A DNA stretch of 64,000 nt, taken from Ancylothrix sp. D3o (GTDB lineage Bacteria > Cyanobacteriota > Cyanobacteriia > Cyanobacteriales > Oscillatoriaceae). Where the stretch lies: NCBI RefSeq assembly GCF_025370775.1, contig NZ_JAMXEX010000004.1, positions 403,532 through 467,531 of the forward strand, read 5' to 3'. Below are positions 18,429 through 28,298 of the stretch, one piece after another. Below the pieces are notes generated by a model. That model was given only the letters and a program-made list of their open reading frames with translations. It had not been told where the DNA came from and searched no databases. Position numbers and translations under genes: made by a program. The stretch's first letter is position 1. Each line of letters begins with the position of its first letter.

Positions 18429-20660
18429 ATGATGTTGATTATTTTTTCTGCCACACTCTTTATCAGCGCTTTCTTACTGTTTTGGGTGCAGTTGATGGTC
18501 GCTAAAATGATTTTACCCCTCTTAGGTGGTTCTCCTTCTGTCTGGAATACTTGTCAATTATTTTTTCAAGCAGTTTTATTGTTAGGCTATGGTTATTCTC
18601 ACCTGACGACGCAACGCTGGGGACTCCGCCGACAGGCTATTTTTCACAGCTTTTTGCTATTTTTACCTGTGGCTTTTTTACCCCTTACTCTCACAAAATA
18701 TTGGCTTCCTCCCCAAAATGCTAATCCTATTTTTTGGTTACTTGCTTTACTTCTCGTCTCCGTAGGTTTGCCTTTTTTTGTGATTTCTACCACTGCTCCT
18801 TTAATGCAGAAATGGTTTGCTTCTACGCCCAATTCTTCCCAAAATGATCCTTATTTTCTCTACAGCGCCAGTAACCTCGGCAGTATGTTAGGGTTGCTTT
18901 TCTATCCCATTTTTATTGAACCCAATTTCTCGCTTTCTCAGCAAAGTTGGGCGTGGTCTGCCGGCTATGGATTATTGATATTTTTAACATTATGTTGTGC
19001 CGGTTTTTTGGCTAAAAAAAAATTCAAACCAACCAAAGGCGAGATGCCTGTGTACCCTCCCGCCGACGCAACCCCAGGCGAATTGCCCCTACAAACCGAG
19101 GCTGGAGAAAGCTTAGATCCCCCCACACTCAAACAACAATTGCAGTGGTTATTCCTCGCTTTTATTCCTTCCAGCTTGCTGCTAGGAATAACAACCTATT
19201 TAACCGTTGATTTAGCAGCAATTCCGCTTTTATGGGCTGTGCCTTTAGCCTTATATTTACTGACATTTATCTTAGCCTTTGCACCGACTAACTTGTTGCC
19301 TATTCCGATATTTTCTAAAAGTTTACCGCTATTTTTCTCTCCCCTAATTATTTTATCATTGCTAAAAATATTACAACCCATCGGCTTATTATTACCCTTA
19401 CACTTAACCGGCTTTTTTATCGCTACCGGCTTATTTCATGCCAAACTTGCCCAACTTCGCCCCCCCGTTCAATACCTCACCAAATTTTACCTTTGGGTTG
19501 CCTTTGGCGGCGTTTTGGGAGGCATATTTAACGCCCTTCTCGCACCGGCCATCTTTCCCACAATCTCCGAATATCCTTTAATAATGCTTTTAAGTTTGCT
19601 ACTCTTGCAAACACCCCTCTTTCCAAAAAATAATCCCAAATCCAAAATATTGCCCCTCAGTTTAGGGCTATTATTGGGTGCATTACTCGGAGGATTTACC
19701 CTTGATAACTTTTTCAAAAATGCTCTTGTTTTTGCCTGCGGAGTTGCTTTACTAGCAGCCATTTATTATATTTTTACCTTGAGCAAATGGCGCTTTGTAG
19801 CCGGGGCTTTATTAATCTTAATGTTAGCGCAATTTTCCATCGGTAACTTAGGAGGGCTTTTATATAGCGAACGGAGCTTTTTTGGCGTTAACAGAGTCGT
19901 CTACGATAAACGAGGAAACTATCACAGTTTACTACACGGAACAACCTTACACGGCAGACAAAGCCTAGATCCTAAACGCCAGCAAGAACCCTTAACCTAT
20001 TTTCATCCCACCGGCCCCATCGGACAATTATTTCAATATCTCAACAGCCAACAAAAATTAAAAAACATAGCAGTTTTAGGCTTAGGAATAGGCACTCTCG
20101 CAGCCTACAGCCAACCAGGACAAAATTGGACATTTTATGAAATAGATCCCAGTGTCAAAAAAATTGCCAGCGACCCCCGTTATTTCACCTTCTTAAAAAA
20201 CGCCAAATCCCCCTATCAAATAATTTTAGGAGATGCCCGCCTGAAAATAGCCGAAGTCGGCAAAAACTCTTATGATTTAATTGTCATGGATGCCTTTAGC
20301 TCCGATTCAATACCCGTTCATTTAATCACCAAAGAAGCCCTAGAATTATACTCGACAAAACTAGCAAAAAATGGTATAATAGCCGTCAACATTTCTAACC
20401 GATATTTGAATGTCGAGCCGGTGTTAGCAGCCTTAGCAGAAAACTTAAATTTTGCCGCCTTACGACAATTACAGAAAGAAATGTCACCGGCAGAAAAAGA
20501 AATGGGAAAATCCGCCTCACACTGGGTGATATTTGCTCAAAACCGCGAAGACTTTGGCAAATTAACCGCAGATAGCCGGTGGCAAACCCTCCCCAAAACA
20601 AAAAATGCACCCCTCTGGACAGACGAATATTCAAATATTTTCAGTTTGTTGCGATTTTAA
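18429..20660 (+). CDS. Multi-spanning membrane protein fused to spermidine-synthase-like methyltransferase fold
   Basis: The N-terminal two thirds (1-480) are hydrophobic, with roughly 12-14 helices; the start FISAFLLFWVQLMVAKMILPLLGGSPSVWNTC is diagnostic of the fused MFS/spermidine-synthase family. The C-terminal domain (about 490-743) has a Rossmann motif (AVLGLGIGTLAAY), an acidic Glu (YEIDP), GDAR and DLIVMDAFSSDSIPVHLITKEAL. These keep the AdoMet-type fold, but whether the protein makes a polyamine is not established. The start overlaps two ATG codons (18429 and 18432), 10 bp after the cyclase stop, so the two are likely co-transcribed. Confidence 0.85.
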   Translation: MMLIIFSATLFISAFLLFWVQLMVAKMILPLLGGSPSVWNTCQLFFQAVLLLGYGYSHLTTQRWGLRRQAIFHSFLLFLPVAFLPLTLTKYWLPPQNANPIFWLLALLLVSVGLPFFVISTTAPLMQKWFASTPNSSQNDPYFLYSASNLGSMLGLLFYPIFIEPNFSLSQQSWAWSAGYGLLIFLTLCCAGFLAKKKFKPTKGEMPVYPPADATPGELPLQTEAGESLDPPTLKQQLQWLFLAFIPSSLLLGITTYLTVDLAAIPLLWAVPLALYLLTFILAFAPTNLLPIPIFSKSLPLFFSPLIILSLLKILQPIGLLLPLHLTGFFIATGLFHAKLAQLRPPVQYLTKFYLWVAFGGVLGGIFNALLAPAIFPTISEYPLIMLLSLLLLQTPLFPKNNPKSKILPLSLGLLLGALLGGFTLDNFFKNALVFACGVALLAAIYYIFTLSKWRFVAGALLILMLAQFSIGNLGGLLYSERSFFGVNRVVYDKRGNYHSLLHGTTLHGRQSLDPKRQQEPLTYFHPTGPIGQLFQYLNSQQKLKNIAVLGLGIGTLAAYSQPGQNWTFYEIDPSVKKIASDPRYFTFLKNAKSPYQIILGDARLKIAEVGKNSYDLIVMDAFSSDSIPVHLITKEALELYSTKLAKNGIIAVNISNRYLNVEPVLAALAENLNFAALRQLQKEMSPAEKEMGKSASHWVIFAQNREDFGKLTADSRWQTLPKTKNAPLWTDEYSNIFSLLRF

Positions 20661-20667
20661 CTTCCCA

Positions 20668-22188
20668 TCAACGAGGCCGGCCCAAAGTTGTAATATAAAT
20701 CACAGCTTCATCCGCAGGAATTCCCAAAACATCATTCACTTGGTCATCAAAAAAGCCTCCAATTCCACTCACTCCCAAACCCAAATGAATCGCCCCCAAA
20801 TTCAACCGCTGTCCTAAATGTCCGGCATCCAAATGCAAATAGCGATAAACCCGGTCGCCATATTTAGCCACAGCCTTTTTCAGATCCGCCGTGTGAAACA
20901 CCACAGCACCGGCATCGCGTCCGAGTTCTTGCCCCAAACACAAATAATGCAATTCGCGGCGGAAATTTTTAAAGCGAATTTGGCGAAACTCTTGGGCTTT
21001 TGGTGCATAGTAATAACAGCCTTCTTCCAAACCACGCACCCCAGAAACAACAATAAACGTCTCGATTAAATTCAAATCAAAGTAATCGGGTTTACCGTCG
21101 AGTCCTTGGTCAATATAATGGTGAGGTTGGTATGTAAAATCAAGCAAAGCTTTGAGTTCTTCAATCGTGATATCGCCTCCCGAATAGCTGCGAGTAGAAC
21201 GCCGGCGCAAAATCGTATTTTCCAGCCCTTCTAAATCTTTACCCCAAGTAATGGAAGGAGTAACAGAGGAAATTTTCGTGCAAAAAGGGAAATTGTATTT
21301 ATCTTGATCGGAAGTTTCATTTGGGTTAAGTTCCCAATTTTGGGGTACGCTGATATCCGTTTTGATTTCCGTTGCTGTGTGCAAATAAGCCAACAAATTA
21401 CCATCGGGTATCTTTGGATATTCGGTTTGGGTTCCCGAAGCAAGAGCAGTTTTAACCGGCATCAAGTTTTGGTTAGGATCATCTAAGTCAGCCAGAGCAA
21501 TAACTGTGAGAGTACCTTCTTGTTGAGAATCAAGGTAAAGCAAATTGTTGACTTGTTGATCATGGAAACCGCCAGTCAGGTAAGGCCGAAAGCCGGTGAG
21601 ACTGCCCGCTAGTTCGATATTTCCCAGCAAATGGCCGGTGTCGAGGAAGATCCGCCGGTAGGCACGGTCAAGATAGCGCCAAGCTGAACGGTAAAAAATG
21701 GCAGTGGTAGCCAAGGCGATGTCGGTTTTTTCCAGAGATGGATGCTGGAAACAAGCTTGCTGGAGAGCCGGCCATACCGAATCATCCCAAAATCGCATTA
21801 GGCTATGGGTTTGGGGTTGGTAGTTGTAGAGGCCGGCTCTTAAAAAGCCGGTGCCGCGAGAAATCAGGTAAATTTCCGCCGGGTAAAGCCCTCCAGCAGA
21901 AGGAGCGGCTCTTAAATAAAGCGGCTTATCCATTGTCGGGACTCTCGCCGTCAGCCCATAGCTGCAAAACAGCAGACGGGATAAGCGTTGCCACCATTGA
22001 CTCTCAGGCTTATTCGGGCTGGCTTTCAGGTAGGGTTTGAGATCAATTGCCGTGCCAATTTTGTATTCTTTAAAAGGAATTGGTTGTTTATCCCAGTCGA
22101 GTTGGTGGTTTTTGGAGGCCAAAGTTTCGGGGTCATACTTCGTGCGCTCGTGGTAGTGCTCGGCGATAGAGAGCTTGAGTTCTGGCAT
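20668..22188 (-). CDS. SagB/ThcOx-type FMN dehydrogenase with duplicated nitroreductase domain
   Basis: The protein (506 aa) has two nitroreductase-like halves: about 55-250 (LFCSYGLTARVP, LRAAPSAGGLYPAEIYLIS, GHLLGNIELAGSLTGF) and about 315-505 (LRRRSTRSYSGGDITIEELKALL, LHLDAGHLGQRLNLGAIHLGLGVSGIGGFFDDQVNDVLG). SagB members use FMN to oxidise azolines to azoles in peptide natural products. No cyclodehydratase or precursor peptide gene is nearby, so this is an orphan SagB-like enzyme whose substrate cannot be inferred. It converges with the upstream membrane protein, with only 7 bp between stop codons. Confidence 0.86.
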   Translation of the reverse strand: MPELKLSIAEHYHERTKYDPETLASKNHQLDWDKQPIPFKEYKIGTAIDLKPYLKASPNKPESQWWQRLSRLLFCSYGLTARVPTMDKPLYLRAAPSAGGLYPAEIYLISRGTGFLRAGLYNYQPQTHSLMRFWDDSVWPALQQACFQHPSLEKTDIALATTAIFYRSAWRYLDRAYRRIFLDTGHLLGNIELAGSLTGFRPYLTGGFHDQQVNNLLYLDSQQEGTLTVIALADLDDPNQNLMPVKTALASGTQTEYPKIPDGNLLAYLHTATEIKTDISVPQNWELNPNETSDQDKYNFPFCTKISSVTPSITWGKDLEGLENTILRRRSTRSYSGGDITIEELKALLDFTYQPHHYIDQGLDGKPDYFDLNLIETFIVVSGVRGLEEGCYYYAPKAQEFRQIRFKNFRRELHYLCLGQELGRDAGAVVFHTADLKKAVAKYGDRVYRYLHLDAGHLGQRLNLGAIHLGLGVSGIGGFFDDQVNDVLGIPADEAVIYITTLGRPR

Positions 22189-22444
22189 GGGTTTTTTTCT
22201 TACAATAGAGGTTTGTTTTTGATCTTGACATTGCTACTGCCTGATGTGTGATGAATGCTGGCGAAGATGCGCTGGTTTGAAGCGCGCTAAAGCGGAGTAT
22301 GAGGGGCAAAAAACCTAAAAAAATATTAAAAAAGGCAAATTTTGGAAACAGTTCCTTAACAATAAGCAATGAGTATAAATACGCACTAATTACCAAAGTC
22401 ACCGTCTCCAAACGGTGGGCATCTGGAAAAAAGGAACCATGACT

Positions 22445-22981
22445 ATGCAACGGTTAACCGCTCAGGCGTTAAAAGATCGTTATGCGGAGGGCGTTCGGGA
22501 TTTTACGGGGGTTGACCTAGCCGGTGCCGATCTGTTTGAGGCAGATTTACGCGAAATCGATCTCAGGGGTAGCAATTTAAGCCAAATTTATTTGCCTTAC
22601 GCCAATCTCAGCAGGGCTAATTTACAAAATGCTCAAATTTATGATGCTCAATGCAGCGATGGCAAATTTTACCAGGCTGATTTATCAAATGCCAATTTGC
22701 AAGGCGCCAATTTCTCGCGGGCCAATCTCCGCTATGCTAATTTGCAGGGAGCCAATTTGTCAGGAGCAAATTTGCAAGGGGCGAATTTATATAAGGCAAA
22801 TTTAAGCCAAGCAAATCTCACCGGCGCAAATGTAACTCTGGGGAATTTGGAGGAGGCAAAGTTAAGTGGCGCTCAGTTAAAAGGCTGTAATTTTTTCCGC
22901 TGTCGAGGCGTAAATATTTCTGATGCTTTTGTGGATGAAACAACCATTTTACCAGATGGCTATCGCGGCGAGTCGTCTTAA
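22445..22981 (+). CDS. Pentapeptide-repeat protein, cytoplasmic
   Basis: After a short lead (MQRLTAQALKDRYAEGVRDF) nearly the whole chain is A(N/D)Lxx pentapeptides (about residues 22-150), forming a right-handed quadrilateral beta-helix. It ends with a non-repeat tail (RGVNISDAFVDETTILPDGYRGE) typical of cyanobacterial members. AAGGA at 22431-22435 lies 9 nt before the ATG at 22445, which I chose over ATG 22439 and GTG 22415. No signal peptide. Function of such proteins is mostly unknown. Confidence 0.8.
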   Translation: MQRLTAQALKDRYAEGVRDFTGVDLAGADLFEADLREIDLRGSNLSQIYLPYANLSRANLQNAQIYDAQCSDGKFYQADLSNANLQGANFSRANLRYANLQGANLSGANLQGANLYKANLSQANLTGANVTLGNLEEAKLSGAQLKGCNFFRCRGVNISDAFVDETTILPDGYRGESS

Positions 22982-23098
22982 TGAGGGGATAGGGTAAAGT
23001 TTGATTTATTTAGCGATCTTTTTAATGAGTGGTTATTGTTTTCAATGGCTTTCAAAACCACAATATTTTTATATATCATCTCCTACAGCCTTCTCTTT

Positions 23099-23683
23099 TT
23101 AAACGTTCTCTGGCTCAATTTCCTCCGATTCATCAAACACCGGCGGCCACAATTCTGTAATTGCAATTTCCCATCCAGGGAATAATTCAGGAATATTCAA
23201 AATCTCATCATTGCGGTAAATAACTGGTTTTTCGTTGAGGCGATAAACGCTGACAGTTAACTCATCCGGGTCTATTAAAACTCCTACAGTTGCGCCTTGT
23301 TGTAAATACATCCTAATTTTTTTGCGGAGTTTGCTAATTCTGTCACTTTGCGATTTAATTTCTACCACAAGATCGGGGACAATTTGCCCAAAATAACGCA
23401 CCGTGCGAGGCATTCTGCTGCGGGATACAAAAGAAACATCCGGTGCTGTTAAATCGGTATTTGGCAAGATAAAACCACCGCTGGAATCAAAAATAAATCC
23501 CAGGCGCCGGGGGAAGACCCAGTTTCCTAGAAGCCGGCTGAACTGAGCACCTACAAAGCTGGATACAATATCTGATGGCCCCATTATTTTAATTTCTCCT
23601 TGTTGCAGTTCTATTTGGTAATCGTTGCGGTCGTTTTGTAGTTGCTTTTGTAGGTTTTCGACGTTTTTAATTGTGAGAGACAT
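23099..23683 (-). CDS. Uma2 (DUF820) family PD-(D/E)XK nuclease-like protein
   Basis: The 194-residue protein has the Uma2 order: QGEIKIMGPSD, then LTAPDVSFVSRSRMP, then the core PDLVVEIKSQSDRISKLRKKIRMYLQQGATVGVLIDP. The Asp of APDVSF and the E-x-K of VEIKS give a PD-(D/E)XK active-site pattern. The family is hugely expanded in cyanobacteria; nuclease activity is predicted from the fold rather than shown for most. It is monocistronic, with intergenic DNA on both sides. Confidence 0.85.
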   Translation of the reverse strand: MSLTIKNVENLQKQLQNDRNDYQIELQQGEIKIMGPSDIVSSFVGAQFSRLLGNWVFPRRLGFIFDSSGGFILPNTDLTAPDVSFVSRSRMPRTVRYFGQIVPDLVVEIKSQSDRISKLRKKIRMYLQQGATVGVLIDPDELTVSVYRLNEKPVIYRNDEILNIPELFPGWEIAITELWPPVFDESEEIEPENV

Positions 23684-23790
23684 AGGGGTTTTTTGGTAAT
23701 TTTATCAACGATTATAGCAGTTATCATTTGGATGAGCTACCGCAGGGGCTTCTAAAAACCGGCTTTCTTTTATAAATCAGCTATAAACCC

Positions 23791-25473
23791 TCACTTTTTG
23801 GTAATTTTTCCCTTATTATCGATTGTCAAAGGAGTATTGGGAAAATCACTCGCCATCAAACTCCGAATTAATCCCACACTGCGAAATTTTTGGTCAAAAT
23901 AAGGCACTCCTTGCCCATCCAAATGCACCGGCAAAATCTTACCCTCCACAAAATCTCCCTCTTCATTTACCGCCACTTCCAAAATCAGCGAGTACCCCAA
24001 TTCCGCCACCGTAGACAAAGTTTGATACCCCAAAAAATTCCCCAAAGAATAAGCAATTAACTTACCTTTATAAACCTCCACCGCCCTAGGAACGTGCGGC
24101 CCATGTCCTAAGATCAAATCAGCCCCAGCATCAATCATTGTCCGCGAAAACAACACCATATTGCCGCGATTTTCGCCATAAAAAAATTCCTCTCGATTTC
24201 GTACATTTATGGCATCGGTTCCTTCAGCCCCCGCATGAACTGAAATCACCACCACACTCGCTTTTTGTTTGGCTTCATTTACCAACTTTTTCGCAGCGGA
24301 TAAATCCAAAATTGTGTTATGAGCATCGTAGGTACTAAAGCCAATAAATGCAACCGTTACCCCCTTGACATTTTTGTATAAAATTTGATTTTTTCTGCCA
24401 ACCGTCTTAATTCCCACTTTTTCTAAATTTTCAATCGTATCCTTAAACCCCTGCTCAAAAAAATCAAACGAGTGATTATTGGCGACACTTAAAACATCAA
24501 AACCGGCATCTTTAAAAATTGTGTTATAACTAGGCGGCGAACGAAAGGCAAAGGTCATTCCCCGGCTGACATCTTTGGCAGAATAAGGATAATTTGTCAT
24601 CGTGCTTTCAAAATTTCCAAACAAAATATCACTGCCTTGTAAATAAGGTTTCACAGCTTTAAATAAACTTTCCTTGGAAGCCGGCAGTTTATTGTAAGGA
24701 TAATTACTCCCCGGAATTATATCTCCCACCGCTTTAATATTAATGGTGGTTCTTGGCAAAGTCTTGACAATATTTTTTTCTACATTTGTAGATGTTTTTG
24801 GCGTTTGTTTATCCTCAATAGAAGCCGGCGGCCCGCTTTGGATAAGTTGAGTAGAAATAAACGGGATAGCAGCCGCTTCAACTTCTCTATTTTGATATTT
24901 TTTCTCTTCAGCCTTGACTTGTGGCTGCGGTTGTTTCGGCTGATTTTTCACGGAAAATTCGGCGGTTGGAAAAGTAAACGAAAACGAATTTAAACTTCCT
25001 GAAACCTCGCTCCAAATATTTGCTAAACTCTCTGCTTGCCCCTGGTTTGAAAACGCCCATACCATCCCAAAACCCAAGCTTGAAAAAGCAAATATCAAGA
25101 GAGGTCTTATTAAAATTAACTGTAAATTACGTTGCTTTTTAATCTTTTTCCTAGCAACTTTAATCGGCTTTTTCAAAGGAACTCTGCCAACATCAAAAAC
25201 CTGACTCCAAGACGGTTTTACACCGGCAATACCACCATAAACCCTCACCCTTAGAGCCGAACTAAGTTGCAACCTTTGTAAACCATTCGCAATAAACTCA
25301 ACACAAGCTTGTTGCGGGGGAACACTTGATGCTTCTAGCAAAATATGCAAACAACCATCTTCGCAAACCACACTTGCGGTAATACCTTGATTTCGCAAAG
25401 CCTGATTAATCAAAAACCCAATCACATCAGGATCGCCCTGCCTTGCGAGAGCCATCATATCTTGCTGCTGCAC
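23791..25473 (-). CDS. CapA-like metallophosphatase-fold protein with cyanobacterial N-terminal domain
   Basis: The C-terminal domain (about 245-530) is the CapA/PgsA type: INIKAVGDIIPG, GSDILFGNFESTMTN, VLSVANNHSFDFFEQGF, VVISVHAGAE and DLILGHGPHVPRAVEVYKGKLIAYSLGNF. These carry the Asp, Asn and His residues of the calcineurin-like fold. CapA homologues act in poly-gamma-glutamate capsule synthesis, though many are uncharacterised. It sits on a membrane helix (LLIFAFSSLGFGMVWAF, about 127-145) and a Ser/Pro/Gln-rich linker. The first 105 residues (starting MQQQDMMALARQGDPDVIGF) form a separate domain seen in various cyanobacterial membrane proteins. The gene is divergent from the sugar-nucleotide dehydratase, consistent with a surface-polysaccharide neighbourhood. 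Confidence 0.85.
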   Translation of the reverse strand: MQQQDMMALARQGDPDVIGFLINQALRNQGITASVVCEDGCLHILLEASSVPPQQACVEFIANGLQRLQLSSALRVRVYGGIAGVKPSWSQVFDVGRVPLKKPIKVARKKIKKQRNLQLILIRPLLIFAFSSLGFGMVWAFSNQGQAESLANIWSEVSGSLNSFSFTFPTAEFSVKNQPKQPQPQVKAEEKKYQNREVEAAAIPFISTQLIQSGPPASIEDKQTPKTSTNVEKNIVKTLPRTTINIKAVGDIIPGSNYPYNKLPASKESLFKAVKPYLQGSDILFGNFESTMTNYPYSAKDVSRGMTFAFRSPPSYNTIFKDAGFDVLSVANNHSFDFFEQGFKDTIENLEKVGIKTVGRKNQILYKNVKGVTVAFIGFSTYDAHNTILDLSAAKKLVNEAKQKASVVVISVHAGAEGTDAINVRNREEFFYGENRGNMVLFSRTMIDAGADLILGHGPHVPRAVEVYKGKLIAYSLGNFLGYQTLSTVAELGYSLILEVAVNEEGDFVEGKILPVHLDGQGVPYFDQKFRSVGLIRSLMASDFPNTPLTIDNKGKITKK

Positions 25474-25613
25474 AACATTTACCTCATACCACAGGTAGAT
25501 GCCTTGATCATAAGGCTGAATTAGCTTAAAAAAGATTAATTTTGCAAAAAATTCTCATCCGGGCCGGTTTTAACGCTATTTTTGAAAAGGTCTGCTATCC
25601 TAACAGCAACCTC

Positions 25614-25655
25614 AAATCTAAAATCCCAAATCTAAAATCTAAAATCTAAAATCAA
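25614..25655 (+). repeat. AAATCTAAAATC tandem repeat abutting the rfbB start
   Basis: Four or more imperfect copies (CAAATCTAAAATCC...) end directly before the ATG of the dehydratase, at the place where a ribosome-binding site would be expected; no purine-rich Shine-Dalgarno is visible. Confidence 0.6.
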
Positions 25656-25656
25656 G

Positions 25657-26751
25657 ATGACTGCTAACTCTAACCCAAACGAAAACCGGCAACCCCACCG
25701 CATCCTAATCACCGGCGGTGCAGGATTTATCGGCTCAAATTTTGTTTACCATTGGTACACAAAATACCCCGATGACCGCATTATAGTCCTCGACGCCCTC
25801 ACCTACGCAGGCAACCGCCAAACTTTAGGCAACCTCGAAACCAAAGAAAATTTTCGCTTTGTCAAAGGCGATATTTGTGATCGCAGCCTCGTAGATACCC
25901 TGCTCAAAGAAGAATCCATCGATACTGTCGCACACTTTGCCGCCGAATCTCATGTAGACCGCTCAATTTTAGGGCCGGCGGCTTTTGTGCAAACCAATGT
26001 GGTTGGAACTTTTACCTTACTCGAAGCTTTTCGCCACCATTGGCAAGATAATGAACGTCCCGAAAATTACCGATTTCTGCACGTTTCTACCGATGAAGTT
26101 TATGGTAGTCTTGGCCCCGATGATCCAGCCTTCAGCGAAACAACACCCTACACCCCTAATAGTCCCTATTCAGCCTCAAAAGCCGGTAGCGATCACCTCG
26201 CCAGAGCTTATTTTCACACCTACAAAGTCCCCACAATTATCACAAATTGCTCGAATAATTACGGCCCCTACCACTTTCCAGAAAAATTAATTCCCCTGAT
26301 GTGTATTAATATGCTTTTGGGGAAACCTTTGCCGGTTTATGGTGATGGGCAAAATATCCGCGATTGGCTTTATGTACGCGATCATTGCAGTGCTTTGGAT
26401 GTGGTAATTCATGCCGGTCAACCGGGGGAAACGTATAATATTGGCGGCAATAATGAAGTCAAAAATATTGATTTAGTACGGATGTTGTGTCAATTAATGG
26501 ATGAGTTGGCCCCAGAGTTGCCGGTGCGTCCCTGCGAAAAATTGATTACCTTTGTTAAAGACCGGCCCGGACATGACCGCCGTTATGCCATTGATGCTAC
26601 CAAAATTAAAACTGAGTTGGGTTGGAGTCCTTCGGTAACAGTTGAGCAAGGTTTGCGCCAGACGGTTGAGTGGTATTTGGCTAACCCTGACTGGTGGAAA
26701 CCGCTGCTGTCTGAGGAGTATCTGGCTTATTATCAAAAAGTTTATGCCTAG
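25657..26751 (+). CDS. rfbB: dTDP-glucose 4,6-dehydratase
   Basis: Extended SDR enzyme converting dTDP-D-glucose to dTDP-4-keto-6-deoxy-glucose on the rhamnose pathway. NAD-binding [10 protein letters not shown] (about residues 20-29), LDALTYAGN, the [11 protein letters not shown] block, the active-site [11 protein letters not shown] and [11 protein letters not shown] (Tyr-x3-Lys) and [15 protein letters not shown] are all present, as is the C-terminal [11 protein letters not shown]. Length (364) is slightly above the usual 350 owing to a polar N-terminus. No other rml genes are adjacent. The start codon follows directly on a short repeat array, which may influence translation. Confidence 0.93.
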   Translation: MTANSNPNENRQPHRILITGGAGFIGSNFVYHWYTKYPDDRIIVLDALTYAGNRQTLGNLETKENFRFVKGDICDRSLVDTLLKEESIDTVAHFAAESHVDRSILGPAAFVQTNVVGTFTLLEAFRHHWQDNERPENYRFLHVSTDEVYGSLGPDDPAFSETTPYTPNSPYSASKAGSDHLARAYFHTYKVPTIITNCSNNYGPYHFPEKLIPLMCINMLLGKPLPVYGDGQNIRDWLYVRDHCSALDVVIHAGQPGETYNIGGNNEVKNIDLVRMLCQLMDELAPELPVRPCEKLITFVKDRPGHDRRYAIDATKIKTELGWSPSVTVEQGLRQTVEWYLANPDWWKPLLSEEYLAYYQKVYA

Positions 26752-27278
26752 AAGCATTCTCTAATATTGCTTTGTTTGGCCGACCGGCAGCCCTGGCTTT
26801 TTGCTCCAAACAATTCCCAATAATATAGTGTAGCCAAAACCGTAATCGGCCAGGCTTTACGGAGGAGCAAGAACCTCTCCCCCCTACCCCCTCCCCAGGC
26901 TTTCGAGAGGGGGGAAAACGTTTTTGCTTTCCCCCTTCTTAGAAGCGAAGGAGAGTAACGGATATAGGTTTTTTTTGCGTGAAATTACTTAAATTGTCCG
27001 CTCAACCAGCTTCCATTCACATCAAAATAACGGTATTTACAGAGGCTACCCCACTTTGATCGCCGGCCTGTGGACAAAATGCTATTAAAATAATAAAAAA
27101 GTTGTTTTAGTCGGCAGGTTTCGCTCAAAAAGTTCGCCAAACAATAATACGGGATAAAGATTCAGTGAAGTGTCTTACTCTGCCAATAAATTCAAGAATT
27201 CGCAGTCCATAATAAGAATAGAGGTTCAAAATTTTAAGCTTCATCCCAGAAATTCTGAAACGAAGTCTCTCCTGGTGG
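26752..27278. other. Intergenic region with a dispersed CT/GA-rich block
   Basis: 527 bp without a convincing gene. About 26873-26930 holds a CCTCTCCCCCCTACCCCCTC...GAGAGGGGGG block that can fold back on itself and resembles the block near 7080. The remainder is AT-rich with no clear promoter. Confidence 0.5.
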
Positions 27279-27623
27279 TTGAGGCTCTCCCCACCGCAAA
27301 AAGTTTTTAAAGTTGGTAGTAAGTCAGTAACTTTTAGCAGTTGGCTATTTCAGCCGGCTGTTTTTTTTGTCTGTTCTGGGGTTGTTTTAATCACGGCTTA
27401 TTTAAAGACCAGTTTAAACACACCCAGGAAAAACAACCAGCCCGTATTCAAAACGACTTTGCCGAGCAACAGCATCAGCAATGTGGTGTTTAAAAAGCCG
27501 CCGAATTATACTTCAGCTAACTTGTTTGGCGGGCCGAGGCAAATTTTTTTTGATCACAAGGGCAATAAAAACGCTTATGTTCGCCGGCCCCTTAATCGCC
27601 TATCGGAAAATATTGCTCTATAA
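27279..27623 (+). pseudogene. Truncated, diverged paralogue of the PEP-CTERM protein at 28299
   Basis: The 114-residue frame (TTG start) has a membrane helix (about 23-42), then residues 44-99 that align with residues 136-195 of the downstream PEP-CTERM protein: TSLN / TSLN, QPVFKTTLPSNSIS / QAVFATSLPLNNNS, NYTSANLF / NYNSANPF, QIFFDHKGN / QIGFDDRGN. The acidic DDRGNGNDADFQDF loop of the intact copy is degraded here to DHKGNKNAYVRRPL, and there is no signal peptide or PEP-CTERM tail. I read it as a decayed duplicate whose N-terminus was replaced. It could instead be a small expressed membrane protein. The alignment was by eye. Confidence 0.5.
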
Positions 27624-28298
27624 ACCAGTTTTTCTAGGCTGAGAAAAGAAAATTTAACTTTGAAGAAATGGCGAGAACAATTTTTTAGGCACTACCCCTA
27701 ATTCGTCGGCAAAAAGAATTAGGAAGATAAGTTATTGGCAGCGAGTTTAAAGCTTATTCAAATTGTAGATTTATAGGCTTTATCAGATGAATAGGGTCTA
27801 TCAAAAAGCAGGTTTTTGAGAAAAACCGGGTTTTGAGAAAAAGTTTGTCTACTTCATTAGACTGAGAAAGGTTATATTGATACAAGCCTATGGGCGCTCA
27901 GAACACTCGCAAGGTTGATTTGTCAGTTGACCCAACCCTACTTTATGTTTAAGCGTTGAACAGTCAATCTACCTTTTTGGGCGGAAATGACCAGGCAAAT
28001 AAAACAACAAAAAAGTATTAAAAGTCTGGGTTAGCAAGTGGCTCCTTTGATAGAAAAAACAGAAAGAAATCCAGATGAGATCAGGGAAATTACGGAGCTT
28101 GTAACCGAGATTACCTTAAACTGTGAGCCAGATCACATAATGTGCAGAAAAAGATCACGCAAATTAATACTAAATACATATATCTCAGGAATTCGGATAT
28201 TTTCAATAAAGATTAAGTAAAGATTGCTCAGAAGACTTGCAAACAAAAAATTATAAGGAATAATAGAAATAGGAAGAAAGGAATCACAGGAAACAAGT
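27624..28298. other. Leader region of the PEP-CTERM gene
   Basis: 675 bp, AT-rich. It contains GGTTTTT-gag-AAAAACC (27811-27827) followed by a second GGGTTTTGAGAAAAAG copy. A 60-codon frame at 28038-28220 starts with GTG and looks spurious. The long non-coding leader suggests regulation upstream of 28299. Confidence 0.4.

Noticed and set aside
28038..28220. 60-codon GTG frame upstream of the PEP-CTERM gene
   Set aside because: No ribosome site, no recognisable domain, Lys/Arg/Ile-rich end typical of AT-rich leader; likely chance.
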